The notes beneath the pieces were generated by a model, which saw only the letters and a program-made list of their open reading frames with translations, had not been told where the DNA came from and made no database searches. The translations under genes and the position numbers were made by a program. From contig JALJCS010000015.1 of the NCBI GenBank assembly GCA_023055355.1, forward strand, positions 19,643,516-19,707,515: a DNA stretch of 64,000 nucleotides, read 5' to 3'. Below, in pieces: positions 1 to 13,205 of this stretch. The stretch comes from Agelaius tricolor (lineage: Eukaryota; Chordata; Aves; Passeriformes; Icteridae). Each line of letters starts with the position of its first letter. Positions within the stretch are counted from its first letter, which is position 1.

Positions 1-2663
1 CTGCTCTGTGTTCAACTGAGTTCTCACTGCCACATCATCCCCTGAGACTGCCAAGGATCACCTTTGAGCTAACCCACCTGCACTGGGATCCCATTGCTGT
101 CTTCACACAGCTTTTTGGGGCCAGGGTGGTGAATGGCCCTGTTGGGTAGCTGGATCACTTCAGGGCTAATGGGGCTCTCATGTCTTTGTTGGGTTCTTGG
201 CCCTTCCCCAAGGAATTACCCAATCCTGGGATTACCAGGACCACAACACCTGGGCTTGCCCTGGGGCTGCCTAGGAAAGGAGCTGTGGAGAGCGTCCAGG
301 ACACCCCAGCATCCCCGCAGGTTCCCCTGGAAGCTGGTGCAGGGCCGCATCCTGCCCCAAGGGCTGCTGGAGGAAATCCTGGAAGGCCATCTTACAATGC
401 AGCCCTTCCTGTCCCCGAAGGAGCGCCGAGCACGGAAAAGGCCCCGCGGGCTGCGGCACCGGCCGGCCCCGGGGGGACGCGGGCTCTGCCCCCAGCACCT
501 TGTCCAGCCCACCTGGGGCCACTTCCCGGCCGGGCTCCCGGCCAGCAGCGCTGCTGCTTTGTCTTCAAACCCCACAAACACAATGGGAGCAGCGGGGGGA
601 TTGCCCGGGACCCCGCTGGGGGGGCAGCGACACGGGCACAGCCGGAGCAATGCGCGGAGATGGCACCGGAGATGTCACCGCAGATGCTCCTTGCCCGTGG
701 CAGCCTCCCCGCCCTGGCATCCCGCCTGCACGGCCAAGGGAAATGCCACGTGAAGCTGCCCTCCTGCTCCTGCCAGGGTCCCTGAGCCCCGGGTGGCAGC
801 AGGTCACGTCCTGGGCCGGTGACAGCCCCGGCGCAGGGCTCCCGTGTTTTTGTTGCCGGTTGTTTTCCAGCGGGGAGGCCGCGGGGCCAGCTGGCTGCCG
901 CCAGCCTGGAACAGCGTGGCCTATTTTAAACCGCTTGCACAAGGAGTCAGCAGCTCCAGCTCGGATTTTTTCTGAACTTTATTTGTCCAAACGCTCGGCA
1001 GGGAGGGAGGGAGGGAGGGAGGGCAGGAGGTGGGGGAGCAGCTCCCGGCTGGCTCAGCTGCCAGCAGCTCACCTGCACCGCGGCGCTCTGGGGTGGGGTG
1101 GCACAGCCAGGATGCTGAGTGCAGCAGCCCGGCATGGGGAGGTCCCCAAATCCCCCAGGATCAATGGAAAAGCTGGAGGTGACAGGGGCAGAGCAGCAAA
1201 GGCTGTGGAAGGCAGCAGATACCTGTCCACAGGCCAAGCTGTGGCTCTCAGGAGCTCCCCCAGGGCAGGCAGCACTGCTGGGCCAGAGGCTTATGCCAAG
1301 CAGCCACCCATATGGAGAGAGCACTGGGAGCCAGCACAAAATCCCAGCCAGACCCTTCTGAGAGCACCAGGAGAAAGGACTGGAAAACTTTCCCACTCTC
1401 ATGATGGTCCCACAGCCCCACCATGTCTCTTGTGACCCAGCCCATCCTGCGACCCAGGGATGAAACACTGACTGTGCAGTGATTAAGTATTGACAACTTT
1501 AAATTAAAATCCCTTGTTTGTGCTTTTCCACATCAGACCACATCCACTGTAAACTTTTTGGGAGGCCAACCCTTCTCTGAAGGTCCTAAAGGACCCAGAA
1601 ACACAGAGCAGCAACACTCACAGGGAATCTTTTCCCTCAGAGAAGATTTGATATTCCACAATGCAAACAGAGTATCCATCACTCAGGGATTTTTTTCCTT
1701 GCCATTTTCTTTAGATCAAACTGCTAACTGTACCTCTATGAAACAGCTCCTTCTGCCTGGGCTGAGGTGAGCCCAGAAGATCCCTTCCAGCTCCTCTCAG
1801 AAATCCAGCAGCTCCCACAAGGGTCAGCAGCCAGAATGATGTAAAACATGATTTCCTAACCCTGCCGGTGGGAAATCACTGCAGAACAGAGGGGATGACT
1901 ACGGTTTAAAAAATTTAATTGTGCTCAAAGGTTTCTTGTTTTTTTTTTAACTGCTTCCCCAAAGAAGTGGGAGTTGCTGTGGCCAGTAGAAATAAATTTC
2001 CTTTTCCAGAGTCACCAGAGCCTTTGCACACTGGGGAGGGACTGAGCTTCTGCTTGGGGGGACCTGGCCCGTGCTGGGGGTCCTGCAGCACATGTTCTGT
2101 AACTGCTAAACCACCCAGCTCACAAAACCTTCTTCTTGGGTTTTAAACTCTTGGCTGGAAGCCCTTCCGAGCTTTTGAGTTTGAAGAACAGCCCAACTCT
2201 TGGAAGGAAAGGCAAGGGGGGAAAAGTTATCAGCTGTTGAGTGCTAGCTGGATGGGATAGAGCCGTGAGCCGTGCGCCGGCCGGGGACGGCCGGGGAGCT
2301 CCACGGATGTCACGTTGGCCCGAGGCAAGATGTTTATGGCCCTGGCTGGAAGCCCTTCTGAGGAACCCATCGTGGTGATTTACAGCGCTTCCGATGGACG
2401 CCGAGCCGCTCCTCCCGCGCTGACCGGGCTGCGGAGAAAACATCTGCAATCCCTCAAAGCCAGCCAGGGGCTGAGGGTGCGAATGAGCCTCTGTGTGTGC
2501 CCCAGGGCACGGTGACACCAGGGACAGCTCTGTGTGTGCCCCAGGGCACGGTGACACCAGGACCAGCAGGCAGGGCACCAGGGCACAAAGGCAGCTGGTC
2601 CTGCTCGGGGACACCCAGACCCTGCCCTCTTTTCCCTTCAGCTCTGGAAACCAGAGGGGCGAA
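1..2663. other. Intergenic, no gene seen
   Basis: GC- and CpG-rich around 420-900, with a GGGA run at 1003-1024. The segment GTGTGTGCCCCAGGGCACGG is repeated twice (2491 and 2531). No exon with protein similarity was found on either strand. Confidence 0.5.
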
Positions 2664-3100
2664 TCACAGAATCACAGAATCACGGAATACCAGAATCACA
2701 GAATCACAAATTCACAGAATTCCAGAATCCCAGAATCCCAGAATCCCAGAATCACGGAATCACAGAATCACGGAATTCCAGAATCCCAGAATCACAGAAT
2801 TACAGGATCCCAGAATCACAGAATCATGGAATCCCAGAATCCCAGAATCCCAGAATAATGAGGTTGGAAGAGACCTCAAAGATCATCCAGTCCAACCCAT
2901 GCCCTAACACTTCAACCAGACTATAGCACCCAGTGCCATGTCCAGGCTTTTTTTAAACACATCCAGAGATGGTGATTCCACCACCCCCCTGAGAAGAGCA
3001 TTCCAGTACTTTACTATTCTTTCAGTGAAAAATTTGTTTCCTAATATCCCACCTATACCTTCCCTGACGTAGCTGGAGACTGTGTCCCCTAAAACATGGA
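2664..3100 (-). mobile_element. CR1 LINE 3' fragment (minus strand)
   Basis: GGTTGGAAGAGACCTCAAAG and the following ATCATCCAGTCCAACCC (2863-2900) are the reverse complement of the classic CR1 3' end. The flanking GAATCACA / GAATCCCA octamers (2664-2855) are an expanded copy of the CR1 3' terminal ATTCTGTG-type repeat. The body continues right to about 3100. It is 5'-truncated and non-coding. Confidence 0.9.
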
Positions 3101-6100
3101 TGAACTCAGCAGGCTTGCCTTCCAGAGCAGAGCTGCCTGGGGAGGATGGAGCCCAGCTCTGTGTAGTTCTGGATTCACCCTGACAAGCCCAGAGTGAGCA
3201 GCAGCCCCTGGCTCCACCAAGGCACATCCAACACCCACAGCAGCCTCCCAAGGTGCTGGAAGTGGCACCCACACCCTCCCGGTGCTGCCAGCAGAGGAAT
3301 CTGACCCATGGGGAGCCCCCCAGGGACCCACTGGGCTCCCCCAGCTTGGTGACATGGCTTTGCCATCCATCACAGTCCCCACAGGCTGAGATGTGGGAAG
3401 CAAACACAGCCACAGTGGCTGATTTCCCCTGGATTTGGGGATGAGTGGGTGGGAAGCATTTAAGTCGGAACACCAGAAGTCATTTCCCTTTTCCCAGCCT
3501 AGAAAAGGGACCACAACCCTCCCACACACCGTGCTGCACCCACTGAGTCACTGAAAGGAGGAGCAGGGGTGATGCTGCCCTTCCTGGGACCCCAAATCCA
3601 CACTCACACCCATCCCCACGGAGCAGGGCAGCCAGAAGAGCCACATCCCATGGCTGCCAACCCTCGCTGTGGTTCAGGGATGATTGCAGCAAAGCAGGAC
3701 ACAGCCCCAGGGGCTACAAAGTTTATTTTTCTTCTTTTAGAAACCTAATTTTATAGGAAAAAAAAAAGGAGCTGCAGTGCAAGTGAGTGATTGGCAGCTG
3801 CCTCCTGGGGATGTTGGGCTGCCCAGGACGATTGGAGGGCTCTGTGCCTCCCTGCTGGACACCCTCACCCATCTCCCTCCCTTCCCAGCTGCTTCCCAGC
3901 ACAGGATGGGTTTTTAAACACAAGCAGCCCCCGGGTGATGCAGGCCACAAGGAAACAGGGATTGCTGCCTGCTCCAAGGAGCCAACCTGCACAACCCCAT
4001 CCCACAGCCCCAGGGGGGTGTCCCTGCCCTAAAACCCCCAGGTGTGGGGCAGGCAGGTGGGTTTGCCCCCCCTAACAAAGCCCACGTGGCTCCAGTCACA
4101 CAGAGGCCATCAAGTGAGTGAATGTGAGAGGGATGAAGGCTCCCAGAGGCCTTCAGCAGCCTCCAGCACAGCATTTGAGCAGTAAATGGCTTTATTCTCT
4201 TCCCAGCACTCCCCCATTAAACACTCCACGTTTCTGCCACTGCTTTAAGCCAGTGATAAGTCAGATTGAGGAGGGTGAAGAGGGGGATGTAAAAAAAGCA
4301 CCCCCAGGCATGAAATGGCAGCGAGGCCCCGCTCCCCCCTCCCAGGATTTATGAATGAAAACACGTTTGGCCTTGGCACCGCGAGTTTCCTCGATGCACG
4401 CGGGCAGGGAGGGGGGAGAATCCTGGAATTATGAGGCTCCAGCACCAATTAGGGCTGTTTACATTGACGTAAAGTCTGGGTGAAGTCCCCACCCCTGCTC
4501 CCAGCATATTTATGAAATTACTCCTGCTGACACTGACAAATGCAGGAGGGAAAGTCCCTGAGAACACGGATCCAGCCCGGCACTCCATGGGGTTTTTTTC
4601 AACCAGCACTGAGATAGTTCCTATAAATATCAGCCCCCTCACCCCAAGCAGGACAAAGGGGCTCAGCTTGAGGAGCCCCCAGCATTCCCCTAGGACCAGG
4701 ATTCCCAGAGAAGGAGGGGAAAGAAGCAACACAACAGGGAAAGGCTGGGATGCATAGGAAAACTCTCCACATTTCAGAATTTCCTGGATAAATGTGATCC
4801 AGGCTCCCCCTCCCCAGTCCAGGGGCCGCTGTCACCAGCTGGGATCTGGAAAAAGGGAATTCTCAGCCCCAATCTCCCTGATCACTCCCTGCTTCTACAC
4901 CACAGCAGGACACCCCAGGCTCCATCCATGGAAAAGAAATAGCAGCTTTCTGGCTGAGAAATCCCCAGGAAAACCTTTTTTCCCCCCAGCTCCATAAAGG
5001 GAAACCATCTGAACCTGCTCCCCACCACCCACGCGGCAGCACAGACGCGGCGCTGGGCGCCAGCACGGGCGTGTTGGAGGCAAACCTTCAAATTAGGGAG
5101 CTTGGCCAAGCCAAGACATTCCCACTAACGGCTCCTGGCACGGGAATTTGCCAGGGGCTGAGCAGGATTCGTGCTCAGAGGGAGATGCCACGGCTGGTGC
5201 GTGGCAGGGGACACGGGCTGGGAGGCGCAGGGTGCAGAGCGCTGCCAGAGGCTGCCGCAGCCTCTGCGGAGGTCAGCGAGGTTGGGAAGGCTGGAAACAG
5301 CTCCAGAGGGAGGGAATAAAGGCTCGATCCAGCTGGAGAATCCCACAGGGGGTTGTGGGGCCAGTGCTGAACACGTTCAGGGGTTCTGGGGAAGGGCGTG
5401 GGGCGAGGCAGCATGAGCTGAGCTCCGGCAGCATGAAAGATGGAGAGAGTGACTCCTGAACACTGCCAGGCTCAGAGCGAGCCCAAATCCCTCAGGAAGG
5501 AGATCCAAGCGTGGCAGCAGATGGATCAATGCAAACCACTCCTCTTGCTGCACCCCAGCCTGGGGAGCACCACCAGAGAGGAAGCAAAGGCGATGGAGGA
5601 GGAAGAGGAGGAGGAGGAGGGGCTGGAGCTGCCCAATGCTGCCTCCCTGCAGGGAAGCCAAGTGCAGAAATGCAGGAGCAGAAGGATAGGGCCTTGGGCA
5701 ATGGGATGCAGAGGGACTGGGAGAGCTGCAGAGGAAGCATTAAGCAGGGAGAACCAGCCCATGGAAAGAAAATTACTTCCCTTTTTTTCCCCCAGAATGG
5801 AGCTCAGTGCTAACCTGAGGAATTCCTCACGGCTCCCCAGCAGCAAAGCTGGGAGCTCAGCAGGATTAAAGGCATGGATTAATTCCTTTCCCAACAAATA
5901 ATTATCTCCTAGGCCTCTATATGGACAGCGAGACCATCTGTGGGGACATTGATGGTGATAAAAACCACGGGCACAAGCGGAAATCTCAGGCTGTGGAGCC
6001 CTAATCCAGCTGGATCTGAAGGCAGATTTTCCCTGCTGCCATCCTGACACCCAGCCACTGGAAAAACAGAGGTTTTGCTCAATTTGGTAAGGAGAGAGAA

Positions 6101-7989
6101 GCCTCCAAGCTGGTTTTTGCAGCCCTTGGGCACACTGTGATGGAAAAGCAGCACAAGGAGCATCACCTCACTCTATACCACAGAGTTTTTATTTGTTAAT
6201 GGCTTCTAGGTTAAGAAATATTTAACATAGGCTGCAAAACAGCACATTTCCCATCTGGCAAAGCAGCTCCACACTGGTGAGGTCTCCACCACACCGAAGC
6301 CAAGAGCCCCCACGGGGTGGGAAGCACGGCAGCAGCCCCCCTTGCAGTGCCCTGATGCCTTGCCAAAAAAGCAGAACTTCCAGCAGTTCAACTAAAAATG
6401 GCAAATCCTCTTTCATCCCCCCGGCGTTATTTTTACGCGGTGTCCCAGTGCAGGGACGGCGCTGCCATTTCAAAGCTCAGGCTCGAGCTTTAAAAGCTGG
6501 GAAAAGCTCAGCAGTGTCTGCTGAGTCTCGGGGTGAAAGCAGAGCAGAGAGAGGAGCTGCTTTAATTCCATGATGAAATAACTCCCCGTGCTGGGCCACG
6601 GGCACCCTCCTGGGTGGACCTGCTGGGTTTGGAGCTTTTGCTGCAGGGAAGCTCTTGGGTGGGACTTACCTCGGGTAAAATAAAGCAGCTTTTTCAGCAT
6701 CAAAGCAGCTTCTAGGAGGGAAAACAACCCTCCCCATCACCACTTCCCTGGCTTATCCACGGAGATTCCCTCTGGTGTCCGCTCCCATTCAGGATGATGC
6801 AGGAGGAAGGAGCTCCATCCTCATCCTGCTCACCAGGGCTAACCCTCCATGGTGGTGAGAGGAAGGAGCACTAGGGAAGAGTGGGATTTCAGGAGGTGGG
6901 ATTTTCAGGCTGACAACATCTGCCTGAGATGGCTTTGAGCAGGGCACTGGGTATTCCCATAACAATAAAGCCATGGGGGGAAAAAAAATCCCTTTTGTTT
7001 CCCAGGCCAGCAGCTGGAGCAGTTCCTGTTCCAGGGATGGCATTAAGGGGTTTGCTGTAGCACTAATTATGCAGCAGTGGGGATGGGGGAGGGCTCAGCC
7101 CTGGTTTTACTTTTTTTCCCCTCTAAATAACTCAAAGCAAATAAGGAAGGTGCAGCAAGGGGCAGGGAAGTTGAGGCACTCTTGCTCCATTAGCTCCTGG
7201 TAATGATATTATTTGTATTAAAGCCTGGGATAAAAGCAGCCAGGCAGACCTCAGCTGGGATCTGGATGGGAGATGGGATGGGGCTCCTCTCTGGCCAAAG
7301 GGATGCTGGCAGCTGTGTCTGTGCAAGTGTGGAAGAGAAGGGGGGGAAATACACACCCATGTCCTCAGATTTCCCTGTAGACACTGGAAAATGGGATCTT
7401 TTCATCCTAGAGGGGAAGCATCACAGGCTTTACCACCCCAACAGCAGGGCTGTGCCATCCCAAGAGCTATTGCCTCTTGCCACACAAACAAAACATGGAT
7501 AATTTGGCTGCCTATCCCGGATTTTGCTTCCAATCCCATTGGGAAGGGATGCCTGGCAGCCTGGGGGTGCTGCAACAAATAAACTCCATTGCTTTAACAC
7601 TGTTCCCATTAAACAACCACAGGCACAGGATTTGCTGTTACAAACACCGTGGAAAAAATCAAGGAAGCCTCTTGTCCCATCTCCCAGATGAAGGGAAGGA
7701 AAATGAACCATGGAAAGGAGAAACCAGGGAGTTGAAATGAGTGTCAGCAACTCAGCCTGGCTCTGCTGACACCACCCGGGATGCCCTGGGTGGTTTTGTA
7801 CTGTTTGGGGAAGGGCTGGGAAGGAAAACAAATCCCAAAAGTTCCCCCATGTCCATCCAGGCAGCCCCAGCCCCGGTTTTCATGCCTGGCTGGAGTTTGC
7901 AATAGCAAAGAGCCAATAACTGGGTCAGAGCATCCATCCGTGCAGGCAGAGCTGGTGAGGCTGGGACAGGAGGTTCAGACCTGCCCTGG
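3101..7989. other. Intergenic, no gene seen
   Basis: Ordinary single-copy sequence. There is a GAG-rich run at 5597-5622. The 4370-4560 stretch (ATTTATGAATGAAAACACG, CAATTAGGGCTGTTTACATT) looks like possible regulatory DNA. Confidence 0.45.
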
Positions 7990-8655
7990 CTGGGTGTGGA
8001 TGCCCAGCCCAGCTCCAGAGAACAGGGCTGGGTGTGGATGTGCAGCCCAGCTCCAGAGCAGGGGCTGTGTGTACACATCCAGCCCAGGTTCCAGAGCAGG
8101 GGCTGTGTGTGAATGCCCAGCCCAGTTCCAGAGCAGGGGCTGTGTGTGAATGCCCAGCCCAGGTTCCAGAGCAGGGGCTGTGTGTGGATGCCCAGCCCAG
8201 CTCCAGAGCAGGGGCTGTGTGTGCACATCCAGCCCAGGTTCCAGAGCAGGGGCTGTGTGTGAATGCCCAGCCCAGGTTCCAGAGCAGGGGCTGTGTGTGG
8301 ATGCCCAGCCCAGCTCCAGAGCAGGGGCTGTGTGTGCACATCCAGCTCAGTTCCAGAGCAGGGGCTGTGTGTGGATGCCCAGCCCAGTTCCAGAGCAGGG
8401 GCTGTGTGTGCACACCCAGCCCAGCTCCAGAGCAGGGGCTGTGTGTGAATGCCCAGCCCAGTTCCAGAGTAGGGGCTGTGTGTGCACACCCAGCCCAGTT
8501 CCAGAGCAGGGGCTGTGTGTGCACATCCAGCCCAGTTCCAGAGCAGGGGCTGTGTGTGAATGCCCAGCCCAGTTCCAGAGCAGGGGCTGTGTGTGCACAC
8601 CCAGCCCAGTTCCAGAGCAGGGGCTGTGTGTGCACACCCAGCCCAGCTCAGGCTG
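7990..8655. repeat. 37/38-bp minisatellite, about 18 copies
   Basis: The unit contains CCAGAGCAGGGGCTGTGTGT followed by GAATGCCCAGCCCAG or GCACACCCAGCCCAG. Start-to-start spacing is 37, or 38 when a G is added before TTCC. Two variable positions (gaatgcc/ggatgcc/gcacacc/gcacatcc; agctcc/agttcc/aggttcc) create sub-types. Long ORFs on both strands here are by-products of a stop-free unit. Confidence 0.95.
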
Positions 8656-11404
8656 GAGCTCTGGCAGACACACGAGCGGTGTCTGCGGCCGAGCCGCACC
8701 CGGCGCGCTGCCAGAGCCACACAGGGACACCTTGTTCTGCCAGGCCCTGCAAGGCCAACCCACAGCCAGGCCCTGCACTTTGCAGAGCTCCAGCAGCTCC
8801 TTATTCCTCCCCCTGACCCGTGTCTGGAGGTGCTGCCAGCCTGGGGAGAGCGCTGGATTCTCCAGCAGGGAGCCAGGACACGCAGGGCTCCCACCGAGTG
8901 TCCTCAGGGCAGCACTGCTCTGGCACACCCGTGTGCTGGGGGCATCTGTCCTCTCCTGGACCCCAAAATAAAGCTCCAGCCGGCTTTCCCTGCATGGAGC
9001 AGATGGCACAGCATGGGAAGGTGGCATAGGCACCACGAGCTCCAAATCAAGCCTCCCCGACAGAGGCATTTCACCCCTGGAGCTGGAATGAGTTTTGCCC
9101 CATCCCTGCGAGTGTGGCAGTGAGGGGATGGATCACTCCCAGTCATTTTTGGGGGGTGTTTCCCCATCTAGACAGGGTTTCATGACTCTTTCCCTCCTCC
9201 TCCTCTGTTCCAAGAGCCGGGATGGGTTTGTGAATGGGCTATTGTGAGCGGGTGGGGAGAGGGAAGGGAGCAGATGGGGAGCGGGCTGGTCCCCGTCACG
9301 GGCCGGTGGCCCGAGCCCTGAGCGATGCAGCCAGGTGCTAAAGGCCAGCCTTGCTTGAAGGTTACCCAGATCTGAGAAACCCGAGCTGCAAAAGACCTTC
9401 CAAAAGGCAGACCCAGCCTTATGGCCCGTCTGGAAGAGCAGACCTCCCCTCTGGCTTGCACCCCTTCTTTGCCACCCACCTCGCCGGTGGGGGCGCACCC
9501 AGCTGGGGGGCAGCCCCTGCTCACTCTGCTTTCCAGGGCAGGAGCAGCCTCCTCCTCGGGCAGCCGTTCAATTTTAGCTCAGAAAGCCCGAGCCAAGCCC
9601 TGAGCCCAAACACGGAGGCGCTTTGGCCCCCAGCCCTGCCCTGGGAGCACCTCCGAGCCTGCCCTCACCCAGGCCGGGTGGCAGCAGGTCCGATTCGGCT
9701 CCAAAAGCAGCCGGGGGAAGGTGGGAGCAGGGGCAGATTTGCACCCCACAGTCCCTGGTGGGGCTGCGTGTGTGCCAGGGCACCCTCGGGCATCACCACC
9801 TCCACCCCTCCCGCCTCTGCCAGGGGGGATGTGGGGGACACCCGAGGGGGACAGAGCAGAACTCCCCACCCGCCACACACACACATTCCAGTGGCTTTAC
9901 CCTTCGGGAGTCGCGGCGGCTGGAGAATTCCAGCTATTTCAGCATCTTTATCTTTTTTGGCTACCATTTCTCTTTCGGCCACGTTATAAATTAAAAGCTG
10001 CTTTGCTTTTAACCTCCTCCAAGCTGCACCTTTTAACCTCCCTCCCCCTGCTGCTGGCAGGGAGGGGGAGCTGCTCCTCGCCGGGGCCAACGCTCTCGCC
10101 TTGGAGGTCTGCCGCAAGCCAGCCAGCCCGATTCATCCCCCCCTCGCTTGGCTCGGCACCGGGTGCCAACAAAGGCTCCTTGCAAAAGGAGCTTGTCATC
10201 GCTGATGGATGACGTGGTTGTGCGGCGGCTGGAGCCAGGGAGCCGGGCTGTGTCTGCACGGGGGCTCAGCCAGCCACCTGGATGGCACTGACAGCCTGCC
10301 CGGCCAGGGCGACAGCCCCGGGGGTGGCACTGCCACAAGCGAGGCCACCCTGGCTCGGAGCGGGGAGCGTGGCTGCGATCCCACGGGCAGCACCTGGGAG
10401 CACTCGGAGCCATCCCAAAGCCACCCCGGCTGTTTTGTGACCGGGCGGGTTCGGAGGGGCCGGCCGGGAGCTGGGGGATGACAGACAGGCAGCGCTGAGA
10501 AATAATTCCCTCCATCCTATGTGGCTTCCTACATAAGGTATCAGTGCTGCTCTTGATTAGAGAAAAGCTTCCCATATTACAGGCTTTTGGCTCCGGGGAG
10601 GAACGAGTTGGCCAATTGCAATTATTAAGACATTTAAAGTGCATTTAACCCAGGAGCCCTTATTTTCCCCTTTCAATGTAACCACTAATTCCTCCTAAAT
10701 GGTCTGCTCCGCACTCCCAAGCAGACAAAGGCTTTAATGTTCGCCTGGAAAGGCTCATGGCACAGGCACCGGGCACGGAGGAGCAGAGAGGAATGAAAGA
10801 CTGGTGCAGCCTCCAAGGGGGAATCAAAGCTGGAGGCTGGAGCTGAGCACAGCTTGGAGCCCTTGGAAGGTGCAGGGTCCAGGCAGGGGCTGACAGGGCC
10901 GGAGCCACGGGGTAAAGCTCAGCAGGGCAAGGAGAGGCACAGGGAAAGGTTGGGATTGTGTGAAGCCTGGCCAAAGTTAGCCCAGGGTCACCTCAGGGAA
11001 ACAAAGCAGCCCGAGGAGACATAACTCACTGTCCCCAACAGCTGGTGACCCCAGACACCATGAGGACACTCACCCTCCCACCTTGCCCACATCTTGTTTG
11101 GATGAACAACTGGCTGCCAGAGCCGAGGGAGCTCATCCTGCTGCCCTGGTGGTCCTGCTCTGCAGCCAGCAATCCCCTGGGACACCAACCCCTGCCCCTG
11201 CAGCTCGGGGACAGCGCCCGGCCACCCCTCAGCGATGCAAACCAGGGCTCGCCTGGAGCTCTGGGCTTTAATCCAGGGCCAGGGGTTGTTTGCCTTGTTG
11301 CTCGCTGCTGTTGGATCCCCCTCAGGCAGAGCCTGGAAGCGCTGGATTTGTACCAGGATGAACCAGGGGCTGCAGCCTGCAGCAACATCTGTGTGTCCTC
11401 ACCC
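8656..11404. other. Intergenic, GC-rich, no gene seen
   Basis: CpG-rich around 9250-9700 and 10050-10480, then the single-copy element at 10485-10720. No recognisable exon. Confidence 0.45.
10485..10720. promoter_or_regulatory. Candidate conserved non-coding element
   Basis: Single-copy, moderately AT-rich sequence with homeodomain-like cores (CAATTGCAATTATTAAG) and TCCCATATTAC. It stands out from GC-rich flanks and contains no ORF. Conservation is guessed from composition, not tested. Confidence 0.25.
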
Positions 11405-12190
11405 GCCGAGCAGCCTGCTACCCTCACCATCCCCAAAAACACAGCCTGCCACCCTCACCATCCCCAAAAAACACAGCCTGCTACCCTCACCATCCTCAAA
11501 AACACAGCCTGCTACCCTCACCATCCCCAAAAACACAGCCTGCCACCCTCACCATCCCCAAAAAACACAGCCTGCTACCCTCACCATCCTCAAAAACACA
11601 GCCTGCTACCCTCACCATCCCCAAAAAACACAGCCTGCTACCCTCACCATCCCCAAAAAACACAGCCTGCTACCCTCACCATCCCCAAAAAACACAGCCT
11701 GCTACCCTCACCATCCCCAAAAAACACAGCCTGCTACCCTCACCATCCCCAAAAACACAGCCTGCTACCCTCACCATCCCCAAAAAACACAGCCTGCTAC
11801 CCTCACCAGAAAACACAGCCTGCCACCCTCACCATCCCCAAAAAACACAGCCTGCTACCCTCACCAGAAAACACAGCCTGCCACCCTCACCATCCCCAAA
11901 AAACACAGCCTGCTACCCTCACCATCCCCAAAAAACACAGCCTGCTACCCTCACCATCCCCAAAAAACACAGCCTGCCACCCTCACCATCCCCAAAAAAC
12001 ACACCCTGCTACCCTCACCAGAAAACACAGCCTGCTACCCTCACCATCCCCAAAAACACAGCCTGCTACCCTCACCATCCCCAAAAAACACACCCTGCTA
12101 CCCTCACCATCCCCAAAAAACACAGCCTGCTACCCTCACCATCCCCAAAAACACAGCCTGCTACCCTCGCCATCCCCAAAAAACTCCCCA
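11405..12190. repeat. 31/32-bp minisatellite, about 25 copies
   Basis: The unit is ACAGCCTGCTACCCTCACCA plus TCCCCAAAAAAC. Length varies by 5 or 6 A residues, and a few shortened units lack TCCCCAAA. CTACC/CCACC variants alternate. Two long plus-strand ORFs through it are artefacts of the array. Confidence 0.95.
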
Positions 12191-13190
12191 TGCCAAAAAT
12201 ATGGTGTGGGGGGCGGCTGTGGGACTGGAATCCCCATCTTCCTCTCACTGCCTAAAACTCGAGGCTGGATTTACCACCTCTGAAGGGCTCCAAGCCCCGT
12301 GGAACACCCAGCCATTCACATACCCCCCTGCTTTTCACACTCAATTCCTCGCCGGGGAGGGACTTTGGAGGAAGGCTTTTCCCCCCAGCCCTGGCTCGGC
12401 AGCGGTTCCCGTTCCCAGCTGAAGCTCTCGGCGCTCTCGGACCCGATGGGGAAAACAGATGCAGCAGCAGATGCGAAAGTCATCGGCTCCTTCGGGGCGG
12501 GAGAGAGACGGGCCAAAAAAAGCAGAGCAGGATGGGCAAAGGGAAAACAGATTTTTTTCTTGGCGCTGGGGTAACCAGGAGGCGGCACGGCGAGAGCCGG
12601 TGCGAGCCCGGCTGTGCCGGATCCAGACCTTTTCCCTGGGGTTTATTTCCCAAACAACAACAACAAATTGGTTGCAGATTCCAAGGCGGGTGGGGAAATA
12701 AAAGGAAATCAAACCAAAATCCTTTGACTGCAGAGATTAAAGGGGATCAGAGGCCAAACACACAGTCAGCACCCAGCTCCTCCACTCACATGATGGAGGC
12801 TGCTTTGCATGCAGGCTGTAATTAAACAGCTGTGTTTTCTTTAAAGTATGATTTCGAGTTTGTTCAAACACCGTTTTTTGCAGAGTACCACAGCATTTCG
12901 AATGAATAGACTTTTAAAAACATATTTGGCGGGGTGGCCTTGGATTTGGGACCGGGAAAGGAGGCAGGAGAATATCTGGAGGGGAGGGAGGGGGTGAAAA
13001 TGAAATTAAATGAAATTAAATAAGATAGAAGAAAACAGCCTGCAGAGCAAACACCTCGGCAGGGAGAACGTGCAAAGCAGGGCCAGGACTGCCATCCCTG
13101 GCAGAGGAGAGGCGGACACTCAGCAGCTGCCAGCAAACACAGGGTTAAGACTCCAACCAGCCCCTCTATTAAGAGCTGAGCACATTTAAT

Positions 13191-13205
13191 GGTTTAATAT
13201 TAACC
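13191..13205. promoter_or_regulatory. HNF1-like palindromic site
   Basis: GGTTTAATATTAACC matches 12 of 14 fixed positions of GGTTAATNATTAACC. It lies in AT-balanced, single-copy sequence. Confidence 0.25.

Noticed and set aside
7752..8894. 380-residue minus-strand ORF
   Set aside because: It runs through the 37-bp minisatellite; competing frames on both strands are equally open and the residues only repeat the unit.
11405..12190. CRISPR-like appearance of 31-37-bp repeats
   Set aside because: The repeats are directly tandem with no unique spacers, and the host is a vertebrate.
11045..12422. Two overlapping plus-strand ORFs of about 400 residues
   Set aside because: Both come from the 31/32-bp array lacking stops. 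The A5/A6 length changes shift the frame between units.
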